A stretch of 63,606 nt of DNA from Deltaproteobacteria bacterium (GCA_016875095.1 VGSG01000014.1:1-63606), one strand, 5' to 3'. Counted from the stretch's first letter, positions 9,472 through 18,980 are shown. A program made the numbers and translations. The notes: generated by a model from the letters alone, not told the origin.

Positions 9472-9540
9472 GCCCGTGTTTTCGGGGAGCGGGCGTGTCG
9501 GACCCCTCTCCTGTTGCACATTTTGTTCAGGAGGTATGGT

Positions 9541-9969
9541 ATGTTATTTCCGTATTCCGATCCGGCCAAACCGGTTTCCGAACCTCCCGGAGATTTCTCA
9601 AACAACTACAAGTACTTGAAGAGACTGGTCAATCGAGCGCTCAAAGAGGGGACTCCCATTGAGGATCTCCACCTCATTGACAAGCACTCGGCCTCTCGCA
9701 AACCCAAACCCCTCTCCCGCGAAGATCTGATCAAGCTCCTCCATACCCTCAGACGCATCAGAACTCGATACCAAAGGCTCCTGGAGCCGCCGGTTCCAAG
9801 AGAGCTGGAGCGCGATATCCTTGCAAAGGCGCCTGAGGAGCGCCTCCCTTGGGAGGAAGAAGCCCTGGGGAAGATTGAACAGTGGCGCAGGGACGTGCGC
9901 GCGGTGCGCAATCAGGTCAGGCGCGAGCTCAATGAGCACCTCAAGAAGCGGTTGTTCAAAGGCATCTGA
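9541..9969 (+). CDS. Hypothetical highly charged helical protein (142 aa)
   Basis: Start ATG at 9541 is set by a near-perfect AGGAGGT at 9529-9535, five bases upstream; the longer frame from 9514 lacks such a site. After a Pro-rich N-terminus (LFPYSDPAKPVSEPPG) the protein is almost entirely charged helix rich in Arg, Lys and Glu (LIKLLHTLRRIRTRYQRLLE; GKIEQWRRDVRAVRNQVRRE), suggestive of a coiled coil or RNA/DNA-contacting helices. No signal peptide, Cys or catalytic motif. No family recognised. Confidence 0.7.
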   Translation: MLFPYSDPAKPVSEPPGDFSNNYKYLKRLVNRALKEGTPIEDLHLIDKHSASRKPKPLSREDLIKLLHTLRRIRTRYQRLLEPPVPRELERDILAKAPEERLPWEEEALGKIEQWRRDVRAVRNQVRRELNEHLKKRLFKGI

Positions 9970-9986
9970 TCCAGCCGCGTGAATCG

Positions 9987-11078
9987 TCAGTCAGGGTACT
10001 GATCGAAGAGCCTTCCCCACTTGCTGGTCTTCTTGAAAGCTTCTATCTGAGGTTTTGCCTTGAGGGGCCAGTACACGAAGTCGTGGTAGAAAAAGGACGC
10101 GAAGACAAAGACGTAAACCAGGGGGGTGCGGAAGAAAAGTTTCTCCAAGGGCCTGAGCGGCCCGAACCAGATGAACTTGCCCACTGCCGAAGCCGTATTG
10201 TTTCCCACGCTGAACCCCCAGTTTTCGTGGGAGATGTCTTTTCCTTTCACCTCGATCTCTTCCATGCGGCCCTTGCCCAGGCCGGATTCGTGGGCAATGC
10301 GGATGTACTTGATGCTCAGGGGATCGAATCCCATCATATTGGCTGCTACCGCATCAATGGCCGCGCTATCTCCGGAAGCGAGGATCACGTCCTTCTCGAC
10401 CGGAATCATGGTTCGCGGCCCCGGGCCGTTCCCGCAGACCGTCCCGTCCATCACCGTGAAAATTCCCGCATGAATCTCTTTCTGTATGTCCAGCAGATCG
10501 TTCAAGGTCTCGTGGATCGTGGAGTGTGTGTAATGCCTGCGGGAAGTAAGCAGCCCGCCGAACGCGTTCTTCATGGAGCCGGTCGTGCCCGTGTAGATAT
10601 GGCATTTTACCGTGGGCAGATGCACCACATTCTTGCCGATGAAGTACTCCGGGATCTTCATCCCGCCCGGGAAAACCTTATGCAGCGCGCGCATTTCGGC
10701 CCGCGGGGTAAAGGGAATCCAGCGGATGTCGGATGGCTTGAAATTGTACAGCACCGGGATCTTGTATTTTTCAAAGACCGCAACATACTTATTGAGGCGC
10801 TCCCCTTTGTGCGCATTGGTAACCACTGTCTCGTTCTGGACACAAACCACGTCATGATAACCCGCGTCTTTCAACGCGAGTATGACCCCTTCGAGCTGCC
10901 ACGGGGTGGTGTTGGCCCCAAGGAACGGGAAATGCCACGAGATATTGTCCTTGAGTATGACGGTGGCCGACGGATCGAGGAATTCCGTGAATCGAGCGTC
11001 GCTCATCGCGGCCCTGATGTCGTCCAGGACCGTTTCGGGCCTTGTTTCTCTCACTGCAACAATTGATCTCTCATTCAT
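9987..11078 (-). CDS. DUF362-family protein with C-terminal hydrophobic segment
   Basis: 363 residues. Contains the hallmarks of DUF362 proteins: VILKDNISW, VVHLPTVKCHIYTGTTGSMKNAFGG, MDGTVCGNGPGPR and GDSAAIDAVAANMMGFDP. Many relatives carry a ferredoxin domain; this one does not. Instead a hydrophobic stretch near 315-340 (LVYVFVFASFFYHDFVYW) could anchor it to the membrane. Members occur in anaerobes, often beside redox enzymes, but no reaction is established. It starts 19 bases after the stop of the zinc-ribbon gene at 11098, so the two form an operon. Confidence 0.85.
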   Translation of the reverse strand: MNERSIVAVRETRPETVLDDIRAAMSDARFTEFLDPSATVILKDNISWHFPFLGANTTPWQLEGVILALKDAGYHDVVCVQNETVVTNAHKGERLNKYVAVFEKYKIPVLYNFKPSDIRWIPFTPRAEMRALHKVFPGGMKIPEYFIGKNVVHLPTVKCHIYTGTTGSMKNAFGGLLTSRRHYTHSTIHETLNDLLDIQKEIHAGIFTVMDGTVCGNGPGPRTMIPVEKDVILASGDSAAIDAVAANMMGFDPLSIKYIRIAHESGLGKGRMEEIEVKGKDISHENWGFSVGNNTASAVGKFIWFGPLRPLEKLFFRTPLVYVFVFASFFYHDFVYWPLKAKPQIEAFKKTSKWGRLFDQYPD

Positions 11079-11097
11079 GCGGTTCCACTCTAGGTTC

Positions 11098-12108
11098 CTA
11101 TTTCCTGAACAGATTCGCGATACCGGTTATCAAGTCGGCAAGGTCTACGGCCACGTTGGTCGAGCCTGCGTCATCAGAGAGCAGCAAGCCGCCTCCTGAT
11201 TCGTATCTCATCCTCTCTCGCCGGAGCTTCTGTTGGAGTTCCTCGTCCTTTTCGATTTCCCTCTCAGCTTCCCGCGCTTTTCGCAGGCCGCCCCGCGCCA
11301 TGAAGTCCATGATCTTCTCCATCTCGCCGGCATCGAACCAGATGCCATGAGGCCGACACACATCAACGATCACGCCGGACACGCGAACGAAGTTCTTGCG
11401 ATTCATGATGGTCCGGCAGACCGGGCAACGCAGGTACTGGACCTTTGCCTCCAGGACGCTTTCGCTTTGCTTCGATCCGCCGAGGGCCTCAACTACCCTC
11501 GTGGACGCGTCCTGCATCATCTCGAAGGTCTGGTGGGGGATGAAAAGGCCGCCGCACGAACCGCACGCGACCACCTTAAAGTCCCCGATGTTCTTCTCGC
11601 GCATGGGCAAATCGCAGCGGGGGCACCGATGGCTTGCCAGAGCCGCTCCTTCTGCCTGCGGAGGCTGGATGGGCCGCGCACACACCGCGCAGAACCTGCT
11701 CTCCGCCGGGATCCTCTGGTAGCAGTGTGGACAGTGCGAGGTCTTGCCTTTGAGTGAAAAATCCAGGTGGGCTCGGCAGTATTCGCAACGTTCAAACCCA
11801 CGCTTCACCGTGGCGCCACACGACGGGCAATGAAGAACCAGACCCGTGTCAAGGTCTACCGCGACCTTCGTATCGGCCGGTGACGCGTCCGTCTTCTGCT
11901 CTCCGAAACGAACCCTGACGTTCTCTTTCCGTCGAGCGATCGTCTCCGCGGTGAGCTTGCCATCCTGCCTGAGCAGGCCCACGACGCGGACGAGCCGGGA
12001 ATGATCCAGGCCGTACGTTGCCTTGAGCTCCTCTTCGGGTGTTCCACTCTCAAAATCCTTGAGGAACGCTGCTGCATTAACTCTGATCTTCTTACGCTCC
12101 GAGTCCAC
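11098..12108 (-). CDS. Multi-zinc-ribbon protein with two TFIIB-type zinc fingers
   Basis: About 336 residues from GTG at 12108, chosen because GAGGAG lies eight bases upstream; an ATG at 12147 would add 13 unlikely residues. The N-terminal 80 residues look helical (FLKDFESGTPEEELKATYG), like a small HTH or oligomerisation region. Four Cys pairs then form double zinc ribbons (CPSCGATVKRGFERCEYC; CPHCYQRIPAESRFCAVC). Two zf-TFIIB-like modules follow: CPRCDLPM..., whose second half is CGSCGGLF, and CPVCRTIM...VCRPHGIWFDAGE. The C-terminus is a charged helix. Probably cytoplasmic and protein- or nucleic-acid-binding. Operon with the DUF362 gene. Confidence 0.75.
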   Translation of the reverse strand: MDSERKKIRVNAAAFLKDFESGTPEEELKATYGLDHSRLVRVVGLLRQDGKLTAETIARRKENVRVRFGEQKTDASPADTKVAVDLDTGLVLHCPSCGATVKRGFERCEYCRAHLDFSLKGKTSHCPHCYQRIPAESRFCAVCARPIQPPQAEGAALASHRCPRCDLPMREKNIGDFKVVACGSCGGLFIPHQTFEMMQDASTRVVEALGGSKQSESVLEAKVQYLRCPVCRTIMNRKNFVRVSGVIVDVCRPHGIWFDAGEMEKIMDFMARGGLRKAREAEREIEKDEELQQKLRRERMRYESGGGLLLSDDAGSTNVAVDLADLITGIANLFRK

Positions 12109-12182
12109 GGCAGGTCTCCTCGCCCGTGTTGCGTGCGCAATTATCATACCGGCCTAGCGGCTACACTTCAAGAGGTGGGGCC

Positions 12183-12211
12183 TTGACAACCCCGCAGTGG
12201 TGAGGTTAAAG
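12183..12211 (+). promoter_or_regulatory. Probable tRNA promoter
   Basis: A perfect TTGACA (12183-12188) stands 37 bases before the tRNA. The -10 region (GTTAAA, 12205-12210) is a weak match at 16-bp spacing. Confidence 0.5.
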
Positions 12212-12224
12212 TGCCGTCTTGACC

Positions 12225-12300
12225 GGGCCGTTAGCTCAATTGGTAGAGCAACTGACTCTTAATCAGTAGGTTCGGGGTTCGATCCCCTGACGGCCCACCA
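12225..12300 (+). tRNA. tRNA-Lys (anticodon CTT), CCA encoded
   Basis: 76 bases that fold as a complete cloverleaf. Acceptor stem GGGCCGT pairs with ACGGCCC. The D-arm contains AGCTCAATTGGTAGAGC, the anticodon stem ACTGA/TCAGT encloses loop CTCTTAA (anticodon CTT, reading AAG), and the T-arm contains GGTTCGATCC. The 3' CCA is encoded at 12298-12300. It stands alone, with its own promoter and terminator. Confidence 0.98.
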
Positions 12301-12317
12301 GAAGGAACTCCGTGATG

Positions 12318-12357
12318 CCGCCTGGCTAGCCTGATGCGACGAGGCGGATATTTTTTT
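12318..12357 (+). terminator. Rho-independent terminator after tRNA-Lys
   Basis: CCGCCT (12318-12323) pairs with AGGCGG (12342-12347). The loop contains a GGC-TA-GCC mini-hairpin, and seven T residues follow at 12351-12357. The remaining bases up to 12623 hold nothing I can identify. Confidence 0.6.
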
Positions 12358-12623
12358 CTCGCCAAAAGCGTTACGCCGGATTTGTGACAATCCTCCGTGC
12401 AGACCGCATTGGCAGCGATAATGAGTTGCATGTAATGCCAATGCGCTGTTAGATGACTGAAATGGTCATTGCGGCGGCCTGGGATCTCCTAAACGAAGGT
12501 CCGACGGCCTTGCGTCGTCCGAAGAGAAGGAGATCCCCGGTTCGCCGCCCACCGGTAACTTGTTTGATCGCGCATTGGTACAAGAAAAACGCCTGCTTCC
12601 GTGCGCTCAATCCTGTGTCAGAC

Positions 12624-13691
12624 TCAACCCGATGCGTGAAATCCTTCTTCCGCCCTTCTCAAATCCGTGATGTCCCGGCGCCTGAACAGCGTGGTCCCGC
12701 CCTTGATGGATACCCGTTTCACATTGATCAACAACACGTGCTCGGCGCCGGCCTTGTCCGTGATAGTGCGCTCAATGTTCGGGATTTCCTCCCGGCGGCT
12801 GAATTCGGAGCGATCGAACAAATCAGGGCCGAGGAGCCGGCTCACCGTGCCGAACGATCCCACCTCTTCCTTGGAATAGCCGAAGATCACATGAACATTG
12901 GGACATATGTACGTGAACGCATCGTTGTCGTCGGTGATCACAACCGTATCGGATATGCTGGACAGGGTAATACGGTGCAGTTCTTCCGACTCACGGAGCG
13001 CTTCTTCCGCGCGCTTGAGGTCGGTGATGTCGTCCACGACGATGCGACAACGGGTGAAATATCCGTTGGCATCCCTTACCGCCACGCTGTCGAGCCTCGC
13101 GGGGAAAGAGTCGTCGGCTCGCTCCAATTGCATTTCGCAGGTCTGCTTCGTCCGTGTGGCGAATACTCGCTCTATATGCTCGTAGTAGGCATTATACGAG
13201 CGCTTGGAGACACAACAGGAGAACAGCGTGCCTATAAGGCCTTCTCGTGATCGTCCCAGTAGATGACCTGCCGTTGTGTTCGCCTCCAGAATCCTTGATT
13301 CCGCGTTGACCGTGAAATAGCCTACCGGAGCGGAATCATACAGTCCGGAATACCTGTCCCTTGATTGTTCGAGCTGTTCCTGGACCCGCTTGAGTTCGTC
13401 GTTCCGCATCTTGGCTTCGATCTGGGCAACTTGCAGCTCCCGGATCAGTCGCGCGGCATTCTCCTGGGACAATTGGGAAATGTCTCCAACGCTGAGCGCC
13501 CTGAGCTGCACGGCCCGCTCGGACCACCGCTGGAAATCCAACACCTTTCCGGCGGAGGTTTCCCGTTCCAGCCATCCGAGTGCGCTGGTGCAACCCTGTA
13601 TGACCTTCTGGAGCGCCTCCTCCAAATCGGCCACCCGGCGCCTCATCCCGGTCAACTGCTTGATGAGCTGCTCTGTAGTCTGGTCGGTCAT
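12624..13691 (-). CDS. Double-PAS sensor protein lacking an output domain
   Basis: 355 residues. An N-terminal helical region (1-110) with coiled-coil character precedes two PAS domains: about 112-230, closing with RIVVDDITDLKRAEEALRES, and about 235-345, closing with RRRDITDLRRAEEGF. The protein stops ten residues later, exactly where such proteins normally continue into a histidine kinase or GGDEF domain. Reading the other frames downstream (12301-12620, minus strand) shows no H-box or ATPase motif, so the output is absent rather than frameshifted. It may act as a stand-alone sensory partner, or be a truncated gene. Two cysteines (SCCVSKRS) lie in the first PAS domain. Confidence 0.8.
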   Translation of the reverse strand: MTDQTTEQLIKQLTGMRRRVADLEEALQKVIQGCTSALGWLERETSAGKVLDFQRWSERAVQLRALSVGDISQLSQENAARLIRELQVAQIEAKMRNDELKRVQEQLEQSRDRYSGLYDSAPVGYFTVNAESRILEANTTAGHLLGRSREGLIGTLFSCCVSKRSYNAYYEHIERVFATRTKQTCEMQLERADDSFPARLDSVAVRDANGYFTRCRIVVDDITDLKRAEEALRESEELHRITLSSISDTVVITDDNDAFTYICPNVHVIFGYSKEEVGSFGTVSRLLGPDLFDRSEFSRREEIPNIERTITDKAGAEHVLLINVKRVSIKGGTTLFRRRDITDLRRAEEGFHASG

Positions 13692-14799
13692 GGTGACGCC
13701 TGCCCGGTGTGTGATCGATGAAGATGCAAAGCGCCGCGAACGCGTGGACGCTTCCCTTAGGTCACCAAGAGATCTCTCAACTCATACGAAGAAAAAGACT
13801 CTTCCCTTTCTGTTCCTGAGCGTACGTCACCGCACGCCCCCCGGTCAATGATGATATTCGCTATTGTCCCTCGATCAGACATGGTTCGGTATCTTCAGAG
13901 GCAAGTGAAGGGCCACTCTTCAGCAATCAATCATGGTGAAACGCCTTAGTCGCCTGAGCCGACTATACAACCACGCCTTGAAAATGGACCTGGCGGGCAT
14001 GTCCCGTCAATAAGGATCGACGAGAAATCGTAGAGGAGCAATTCATTACGCCCATACGAGGGCGTGATGAAACACGCCCCTACAGTCAAGTCCGATCCGT
14101 TGTCTCTGCGGTGCCTTTGGCTGAAGCAAGCTGCGAAAGGGTGGATGAAATGCGAGTGTGTGTAGAATTCCTGGACCAAGGACGTAATCGAGGCCACCAT
14201 TCCCACCGCCGTACAAACGAAGATCTTCACAAGACTTGCCGACAATGCGCCGAGCCCCACCGGTCGTGATTTTGCGGCGAGACCCCAGGCTTCCCCGCCC
14301 ATCTTGGGAGGAGGGAGGGGCCCCAGCCGTTCCGCTCTCATCCCCTGTATTCGTTGCCCTGATTGGCCGCCTAATCTCAGTCCAAATCATACTGAATGCT
14401 TACCGTCGGCGAAAAGAAAACGATAAATTGGACAACAGCGAGAAAACGCGCTTGACCAACGAGACAAGACTAAAGTACAGTTGTTAAGGGGAAAATGCCT
14501 CTTTCATGTACGTTGAGGACGACCTTCTCTCCACGACGTTTCATCCACGCCAAGGCATGAACCATTCTAGGAGCCAACAATCATCTACGGCTCAATCGGA
14601 AGCGCAACGACCAAGAAGAGCGGCAATAGAACGACATCATTCAGGCTATACGACGGTGGAACAATCTGACTGAACCGCGGAATGGGTGACATCGAGCGCC
14701 CTGGGAGCGACGCGGAACGCCATCACCCGACCCGTCATGAGGCCGACCAAGCCCAAGAGGGGGGGCCTAGCGACTCGGGCTGTAAAGAAAGGGAGGGCC
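13692..14799. other. Intergenic 1.1 kb with no convincing gene
   Basis: Open frames here have no family features and poor starts. One palindrome is visible, GGGCGTG-ATGAAA-CACGCCC at 14060-14079, of the kind that recurs as a short intergenic repeat. The strong GGGAGGG ribosome site at 14788-14797 belongs to the cytochrome gene. The region may be decayed sequence. Confidence 0.5.
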
Positions 14800-15582
14800 A
14801 TGATTTCCAGAAGGGAAATGCTTGCAGGCTTCAGCGGATTGGTTGTCGGAGGCGCGGCCAACGCCATTCTATTGAGCGCCAAAGGAAATGCAAGTAGCTC
14901 GGCCCCTCATTTCTGGCCGCCAAGAAGGCTGGACCCTTTGGAATGCGCCAGGGTTGCATACCAGGGATACTGGGAGGAGAACGGGGGCTGCGGGTTTGCT
15001 GTGTTCAAGGGTATGATCGGGATGATGGGAATCAAGTATGGCGCTCCCTACGACACTTTTCCTTTATGGATGATGTCTTATGCGGCGGGAGGGATAGCCA
15101 GTTGGGGGACAGTGTGCGGCGCTTTGAACTGCGCGGCTGCCGCCTACGGGCTTTTCTATGGTAAGAAACAACAACAGCCCTTGATTGACAGCCTTTTCAG
15201 TTGGTACGAAAAGGAGGAATTACCGCAATTCGTTCCTGAGGAGCCTGTCGTTACTATGGATTTGAAACGCACTGTGACCAAATCGGTGTTGTGTCACGCC
15301 TCGCTTAGCTGCTGGAGCTATGAAACCGGTCATAAGGTGAGCAGCAAGGAGTGCAGAGAGCGTTGCTCCAGGGTTGCTGCGGACGTGACCCACAGGGCCG
15401 TGGAGATACTGAACGCCGTGATTCGAGGGGAACCCCCTCAAGTAACCCTCTCACAAGCCCAACAAGGCTGCGCACAGTGCCACTCAAGCGGCAAGGAGGC
15501 AGATTGTTCCAGAACCAAGATGGATTGCAACTTCTGTCATCAAGGGACTCTGAGCAATAAATCGGTCAATCACCCGAAGTGA
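14800..15582 (+). CDS. Split-Soret cytochrome c (exported dihaem protein)
   Basis: 260 residues from ATG at 14800; GGGAGGG upstream favours this over 14686. An N-terminal signal with a twin-arginine pair (ISRREMLAGFSGLVVGG) indicates Tat or Sec export to the periplasm. The central part has the C_GCAxxG_C_C-type layout (NGGCGFAVFKG, C64; WGTVCGALNCAAAAYG, C106). Two CxxCH haem c motifs, CAQCH (224-228) and CNFCH (243-247), lie near the C-terminus. This arrangement and length match split-Soret cytochrome c of Desulfovibrio, a dimer with stacked haems whose physiological role is unsettled. No redox partner gene is adjacent. Confidence 0.88.
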   Translation: MISRREMLAGFSGLVVGGAANAILLSAKGNASSSAPHFWPPRRLDPLECARVAYQGYWEENGGCGFAVFKGMIGMMGIKYGAPYDTFPLWMMSYAAGGIASWGTVCGALNCAAAAYGLFYGKKQQQPLIDSLFSWYEKEELPQFVPEEPVVTMDLKRTVTKSVLCHASLSCWSYETGHKVSSKECRERCSRVAADVTHRAVEILNAVIRGEPPQVTLSQAQQGCAQCHSSGKEADCSRTKMDCNFCHQGTLSNKSVNHPK

Positions 15583-15893
15583 CCCCAAAAGGGCTTTAGT
15601 ATGCTATTCGGTTTTTCCTTTTTGTCCGCGATCTCTATGAGACTTCAAAAAACTCTACCCACTGCGGTGCGACGATAGTGACATTGCGCCGGAAGGCCAC
15701 GCCCTCAACTCCACGGAACTGAGAATACCGGAGGGCCCTACGGGCCCATACCCCATTAAATGGTGTGGTTACCCAGGTCACCCTCTTGGGCCGAGGCCGA
15801 TTTTTCCCGGATGTCTACTTACCACCTCACAGAGCTTTCCCGCGGTTCCGCATTCTATTCGACGCCGGCCCCTCATGCAGGAAGACACGAGCC

Positions 15894-16077
15894 TTATGGC
15901 GCGTTTGGCTTTGGCCTATAACTCTTGTGTCCTTTCATACGCTGGGCAATTCGCGTCTTGTGGTTCAATTCAGCCGCTTGTAATTGTTTCAGCGCGTCCG
16001 AGTACTTCTGATTCCGTGTTGCAATTACTTCAGTATATTTCTCCTCGATAAACGTGCTTTCTATGTGGAACGCAGTG
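15894..16077 (-). pseudogene. Possible gene remnant, C-terminal part only
   Basis: In the minus frame ending at TAA 15896-15894 about 54 codons read as ordinary protein (EEKYTEVIATRNQKYSDALK followed by a basic end, HKSYRPKPNAP). No ATG, GTG or TTG start lies in frame before the upstream stop. Probably the surviving 3' end of a lost gene. The rest of the 15583-16207 interval shows nothing else. Confidence 0.25.
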
Positions 16078-16207
16078 GATATCGCTCCGGCAGCGCCATG
16101 TCAAGCGGTGAGGGTCTATGACAACCCAGGGGCGGTGCGCCGATTGACAGCCATCTATCCGCGTCTTGCGTTTTGCGCGTTGCGCCGTCGGAATGCAAAG
16201 CGGAATG

Positions 16208-17602
16208 CTATGGCTGTTTTGGGGAAGAAATCATCGCGAGCATGGTTTGGACGAGGAGATTGAGGAAGTCCGCGCATTCCTCGCTCGTAAGTATGTCCGC
16301 AGACGACGTGAGCACAAGGTTGAGGCGGCGCTGATATATGTACGCGGCAAGATTCACATCCACGTTTCCTGCCAGCTTGTACCCGGTGCCGTGAGTTTCA
16401 AACAGATCCAGGTCACCGATCTTTGCCAGCGCGGAATCGCCGGTTGGGCGTCCATTCTCATACTGTGGCCACACGAGCCCAAGAAATGCCACTGCAATGG
16501 AATACCGCTGTTGATCCATGAAGAAACTCGCAACGCGTCTCCTCATACGAAATGGGAGCATGCGGAAAAAACGGGCGCCTCGTTCCAGTGACTTGCGAAC
16601 ATGGAGATCCACCTGGGCTTCAAACTGCCGCACTCGCGCTTCAGCCACTGATCGAGCAAGGGTCGCGTAATCGACTCTTGTTTCAGGGGTAGATCGGACG
16701 AAAATGGTGGAGCTGTAATTTTTCTCTTCAGCGCCTCCAAACCGCTCCCTCATGTTAACCGTAATTACGCTGCTTATCAGCCCTGTCTCCCGGCCGTGAA
16801 TTTGATTCCAGTTGGCCATCGCCATATTTGCGCAAGCCACCAGGTGATCGACCACGTGGACTCCTTGCCCGTGGAAGCCGTGGAGTATTAGTTCGGTCTC
16901 CTCAGGGGAGAAAACGTGCTTCATATGCCATTCGGTCAGATCGTTCTTCTTGCCATGCCCGTAGAGTCGTGCAGGCTTGACTTTGCGGTGAGCCAGGTCT
17001 CGCTTCAACTGTGAAAAAAACGCCGTCCACCCTGCCTTTACCGCTACTGAGGCCTGCTTCTTCCCTGTGCTGAAGGAATAAGGGCTGTCCATCCACTCGG
17101 GTCGTTTGCCCGTAACGATCGCGTCGTATCGAGCCAGAGTCGATCCGAATACTCTAAGCGTCATGGCCGCGTCTCCCGCGGAATGGTGCCACAGAACCGC
17201 CGCTATTGCGCCCTTTCCCTTCCTTAGAACGTGGAATTCCACCGGTGGCTCCCTCATGAGGTTCCACGTGCGTTCCAGACGAGGTCTCAAATGTTGAACT
17301 AACAAATCGAAGCTTGATCTTGAAGGTTCTTCCGATTTCAGCTCACCGGAGAATACCGGAATTTGGATCTCAGGATGATGCTCTCGCACAAGGAAGAACC
17401 TGGCGCCTTTCCGCTTTTCATTGAGCACGCTCTGGACCGCGGGATACTGGTCCGCCGTCTCATGCGCTGCGGCGCGGAACAGCTCCGCGTCGAGCGACCC
17501 TCGGCCTTCCGCCGCCATCATGATGACGTTTCTGGTGTTCGCCCTGCTGGTCAGGGCCATCACCTCAGAGATGATATCCAGTTCCGGAGCTCGCGGCATC
17601 AC
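16208..17602 (-). CDS. Condensation-domain / wax-ester-synthase-like acyltransferase
   Basis: 464 residues, starting at GTG 17602 or ATG 17599 behind AGGGTGG. The HHxxxD motif of the CoA-dependent acyltransferase / NRPS-condensation superfamily is seen as WHHSAGD (H139, H140, D144). The two-lobed layout continues with VVDHLVACANMAMANWN and SSVITVNMRERFGG. The family includes WS/DGAT enzymes and alcohol acyltransferases, which transfer an acyl group from CoA or a carrier to a hydroxyl or amine. No carrier protein or adenylation domain lies nearby, so a stand-alone lipid or small-molecule acyltransferase is more likely than peptide synthesis. Substrate unknown. Confidence 0.7.
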   Translation of the reverse strand: MMPRAPELDIISEVMALTSRANTRNVIMMAAEGRGSLDAELFRAAAHETADQYPAVQSVLNEKRKGARFFLVREHHPEIQIPVFSGELKSEEPSRSSFDLLVQHLRPRLERTWNLMREPPVEFHVLRKGKGAIAAVLWHHSAGDAAMTLRVFGSTLARYDAIVTGKRPEWMDSPYSFSTGKKQASVAVKAGWTAFFSQLKRDLAHRKVKPARLYGHGKKNDLTEWHMKHVFSPEETELILHGFHGQGVHVVDHLVACANMAMANWNQIHGRETGLISSVITVNMRERFGGAEEKNYSSTIFVRSTPETRVDYATLARSVAEARVRQFEAQVDLHVRKSLERGARFFRMLPFRMRRRVASFFMDQQRYSIAVAFLGLVWPQYENGRPTGDSALAKIGDLDLFETHGTGYKLAGNVDVNLAAYIYQRRLNLVLTSSADILTSEECADFLNLLVQTMLAMISSPKQP

Positions 17603-17724
17603 GATTCTTCCACCCTCTGCCGATCATAAGGACCTTGCTATTACAGCAGAGAGTTGCAGTCACGTATAGTCGAAAATGCTTTGCACAGTATCTCTTCAAT
17701 TGTCTGAGGGAAAATCCCCTCGCG

Positions 17725-17796
17725 CCCCCCTTTTAGGAAAGGGGGTATGTAGCTCTCTTCCCCCTTTGCTAAAGGAGGATATAGGCGGATTTTCGA
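17725..17796. repeat. Short intergenic C-run/G-run repeats
   Basis: Two related units, a CCCCCCTTTT...AAAGGGGG hairpin (17725-17745) and CCCCCTTTGCTAAAGGAGG (17760-17778), end in GGCGGATTTTC. This type of unit recurs between genes in many deltaproteobacteria. It lies between two minus-strand genes and may act as a weak terminator. Confidence 0.45.
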
Positions 17797-17822
17797 AGCG
17801 CCGAAACCCAGCGGGGCTTCGT

Positions 17823-18980
17823 CTACGCGGGTAAGCCTCTGTAATAACAACGCACAGGGAGATTGCTCCCTACGGCAATGAGACACCTGTTACAACTCGT
17901 GCAGGAGGCGGATTTCGTCTTCCCTTCTCCAAATCTTCTCACGAGAGAAGGCTCCCTGATAAGAGGCCGGCATAAAGGAATGAGGTCCGTGCCTCCTTCA
18001 ACAATGGCCTGCTCCATTGCAGGAAGATTGCGCCATCCTCCCACAGCGAACAACGGAATCCGCCCCATTACAGGTCTCATCATGCTGGCGGCTTCCACAT
18101 TATATCCTTCTTCGAGTGTGCAATTTTCTCTCATCTTTTCAAGCAATTGTTGCACCTTGAGTTTCCGTGACTCGGGGACATGCTTCATTATCTCCTGCAC
18201 AGGGATATCGCCCCGGCACATCTTCCAGGGAGAAAGGGAGGAAGTCCCACAGCTCACTTCCAATCCGTCTATCTCCAGCTCTGCCAAACGTTTCGCATAA
18301 TTCACGGCCAGACCAGGTGTGATGCCTTCTTGCTTAGTGAAATCATGGGCGTTGAGCTTAACCAACAGCGCCATTCTCTCCGGCAGCGCCTTCTTGACTG
18401 CCGCCATGATCTCTCTCAAGAGGCGAAATCGGTTTTCTTCCGAACCGCCCCAGGCATCATCGCGGTGATTGAAAAAGGGTGAAAGGAATTCGTTGATCAG
18501 ATATCCGTGCGCCGCGTGAAGCTGAATGCCGTCCGCTCCTGCTTCAACCGCACGCTCCGCGGCTTTACCAAAAGCGTTTATTACTTCGGCGATAGAGTCG
18601 TCTCCCATCGGGCTCTCGTCTGTCGATGGCCCCATCGGTGATCTGCCTATCACATCCCGCGACGCACTCAAGCCGGCATGACCCAATTGGAACACGATCT
18701 TGCCCGATTCCTTGTGGACAGACTCAACGATCTTGCGCTGCCCTGGGATCATGGAATCGCTCCAAATCCCCAACTGATACTTCCTCGTTCGTCCCCAAGG
18801 ATGGACAGAGAGATGGCTCGATATGATTAAACCGACCTGTCCCTTGGCCAGTCTGTGGTACTTGCGCACGATCGCATCGGTGAGCAATGCGTCTTCGGTG
18901 GCCAGGTTGTCCTCGCAGGCTGACGCAACGAACCGATTCTTGATCTCAACACCACCAATGGTCAACGGACTGAAAAGCAT
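17823..18980 (-). CDS. Old-yellow-enzyme family NADH:flavin oxidoreductase with C-terminal Cys cluster
   Basis: 385 residues, ATG at 18980 behind GAGGG. An FMN-binding TIM barrel: MLFSPLTIGGVEIKNRFV at the N-terminus, QLHAAHGYLINEFLSP carrying the substrate-binding histidines, and the phosphate loop at LFAVGGWRNL. The C-terminus ends with CTSCNRCLIAVGS and a further Cys (VRC), the pattern that binds an Fe-S cluster in 2,4-dienoyl-CoA reductase-like members. Those members are about 650 residues with an added FAD/NAD(P) domain, absent here. Likely a cytoplasmic ene-reductase taking electrons from a ferredoxin or separate flavoprotein. Substrate unknown. Confidence 0.85.
   Translation of the reverse strand: MLFSPLTIGGVEIKNRFVASACEDNLATEDALLTDAIVRKYHRLAKGQVGLIISSHLSVHPWGRTRKYQLGIWSDSMIPGQRKIVESVHKESGKIVFQLGHAGLSASRDVIGRSPMGPSTDESPMGDDSIAEVINAFGKAAERAVEAGADGIQLHAAHGYLINEFLSPFFNHRDDAWGGSEENRFRLLREIMAAVKKALPERMALLVKLNAHDFTKQEGITPGLAVNYAKRLAELEIDGLEVSCGTSSLSPWKMCRGDIPVQEIMKHVPESRKLKVQQLLEKMRENCTLEEGYNVEAASMMRPVMGRIPLFAVGGWRNLPAMEQAIVEGGTDLIPLCRPLIREPSLVRRFGEGKTKSASCTSCNRCLIAVGSNLPVRCYYRGLPA

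Noticed and set aside
13946-14341. 131-codon minus-strand ORF in the intergenic region
   Set aside because: No ribosome site, low-complexity composition, and it spans a palindromic repeat.
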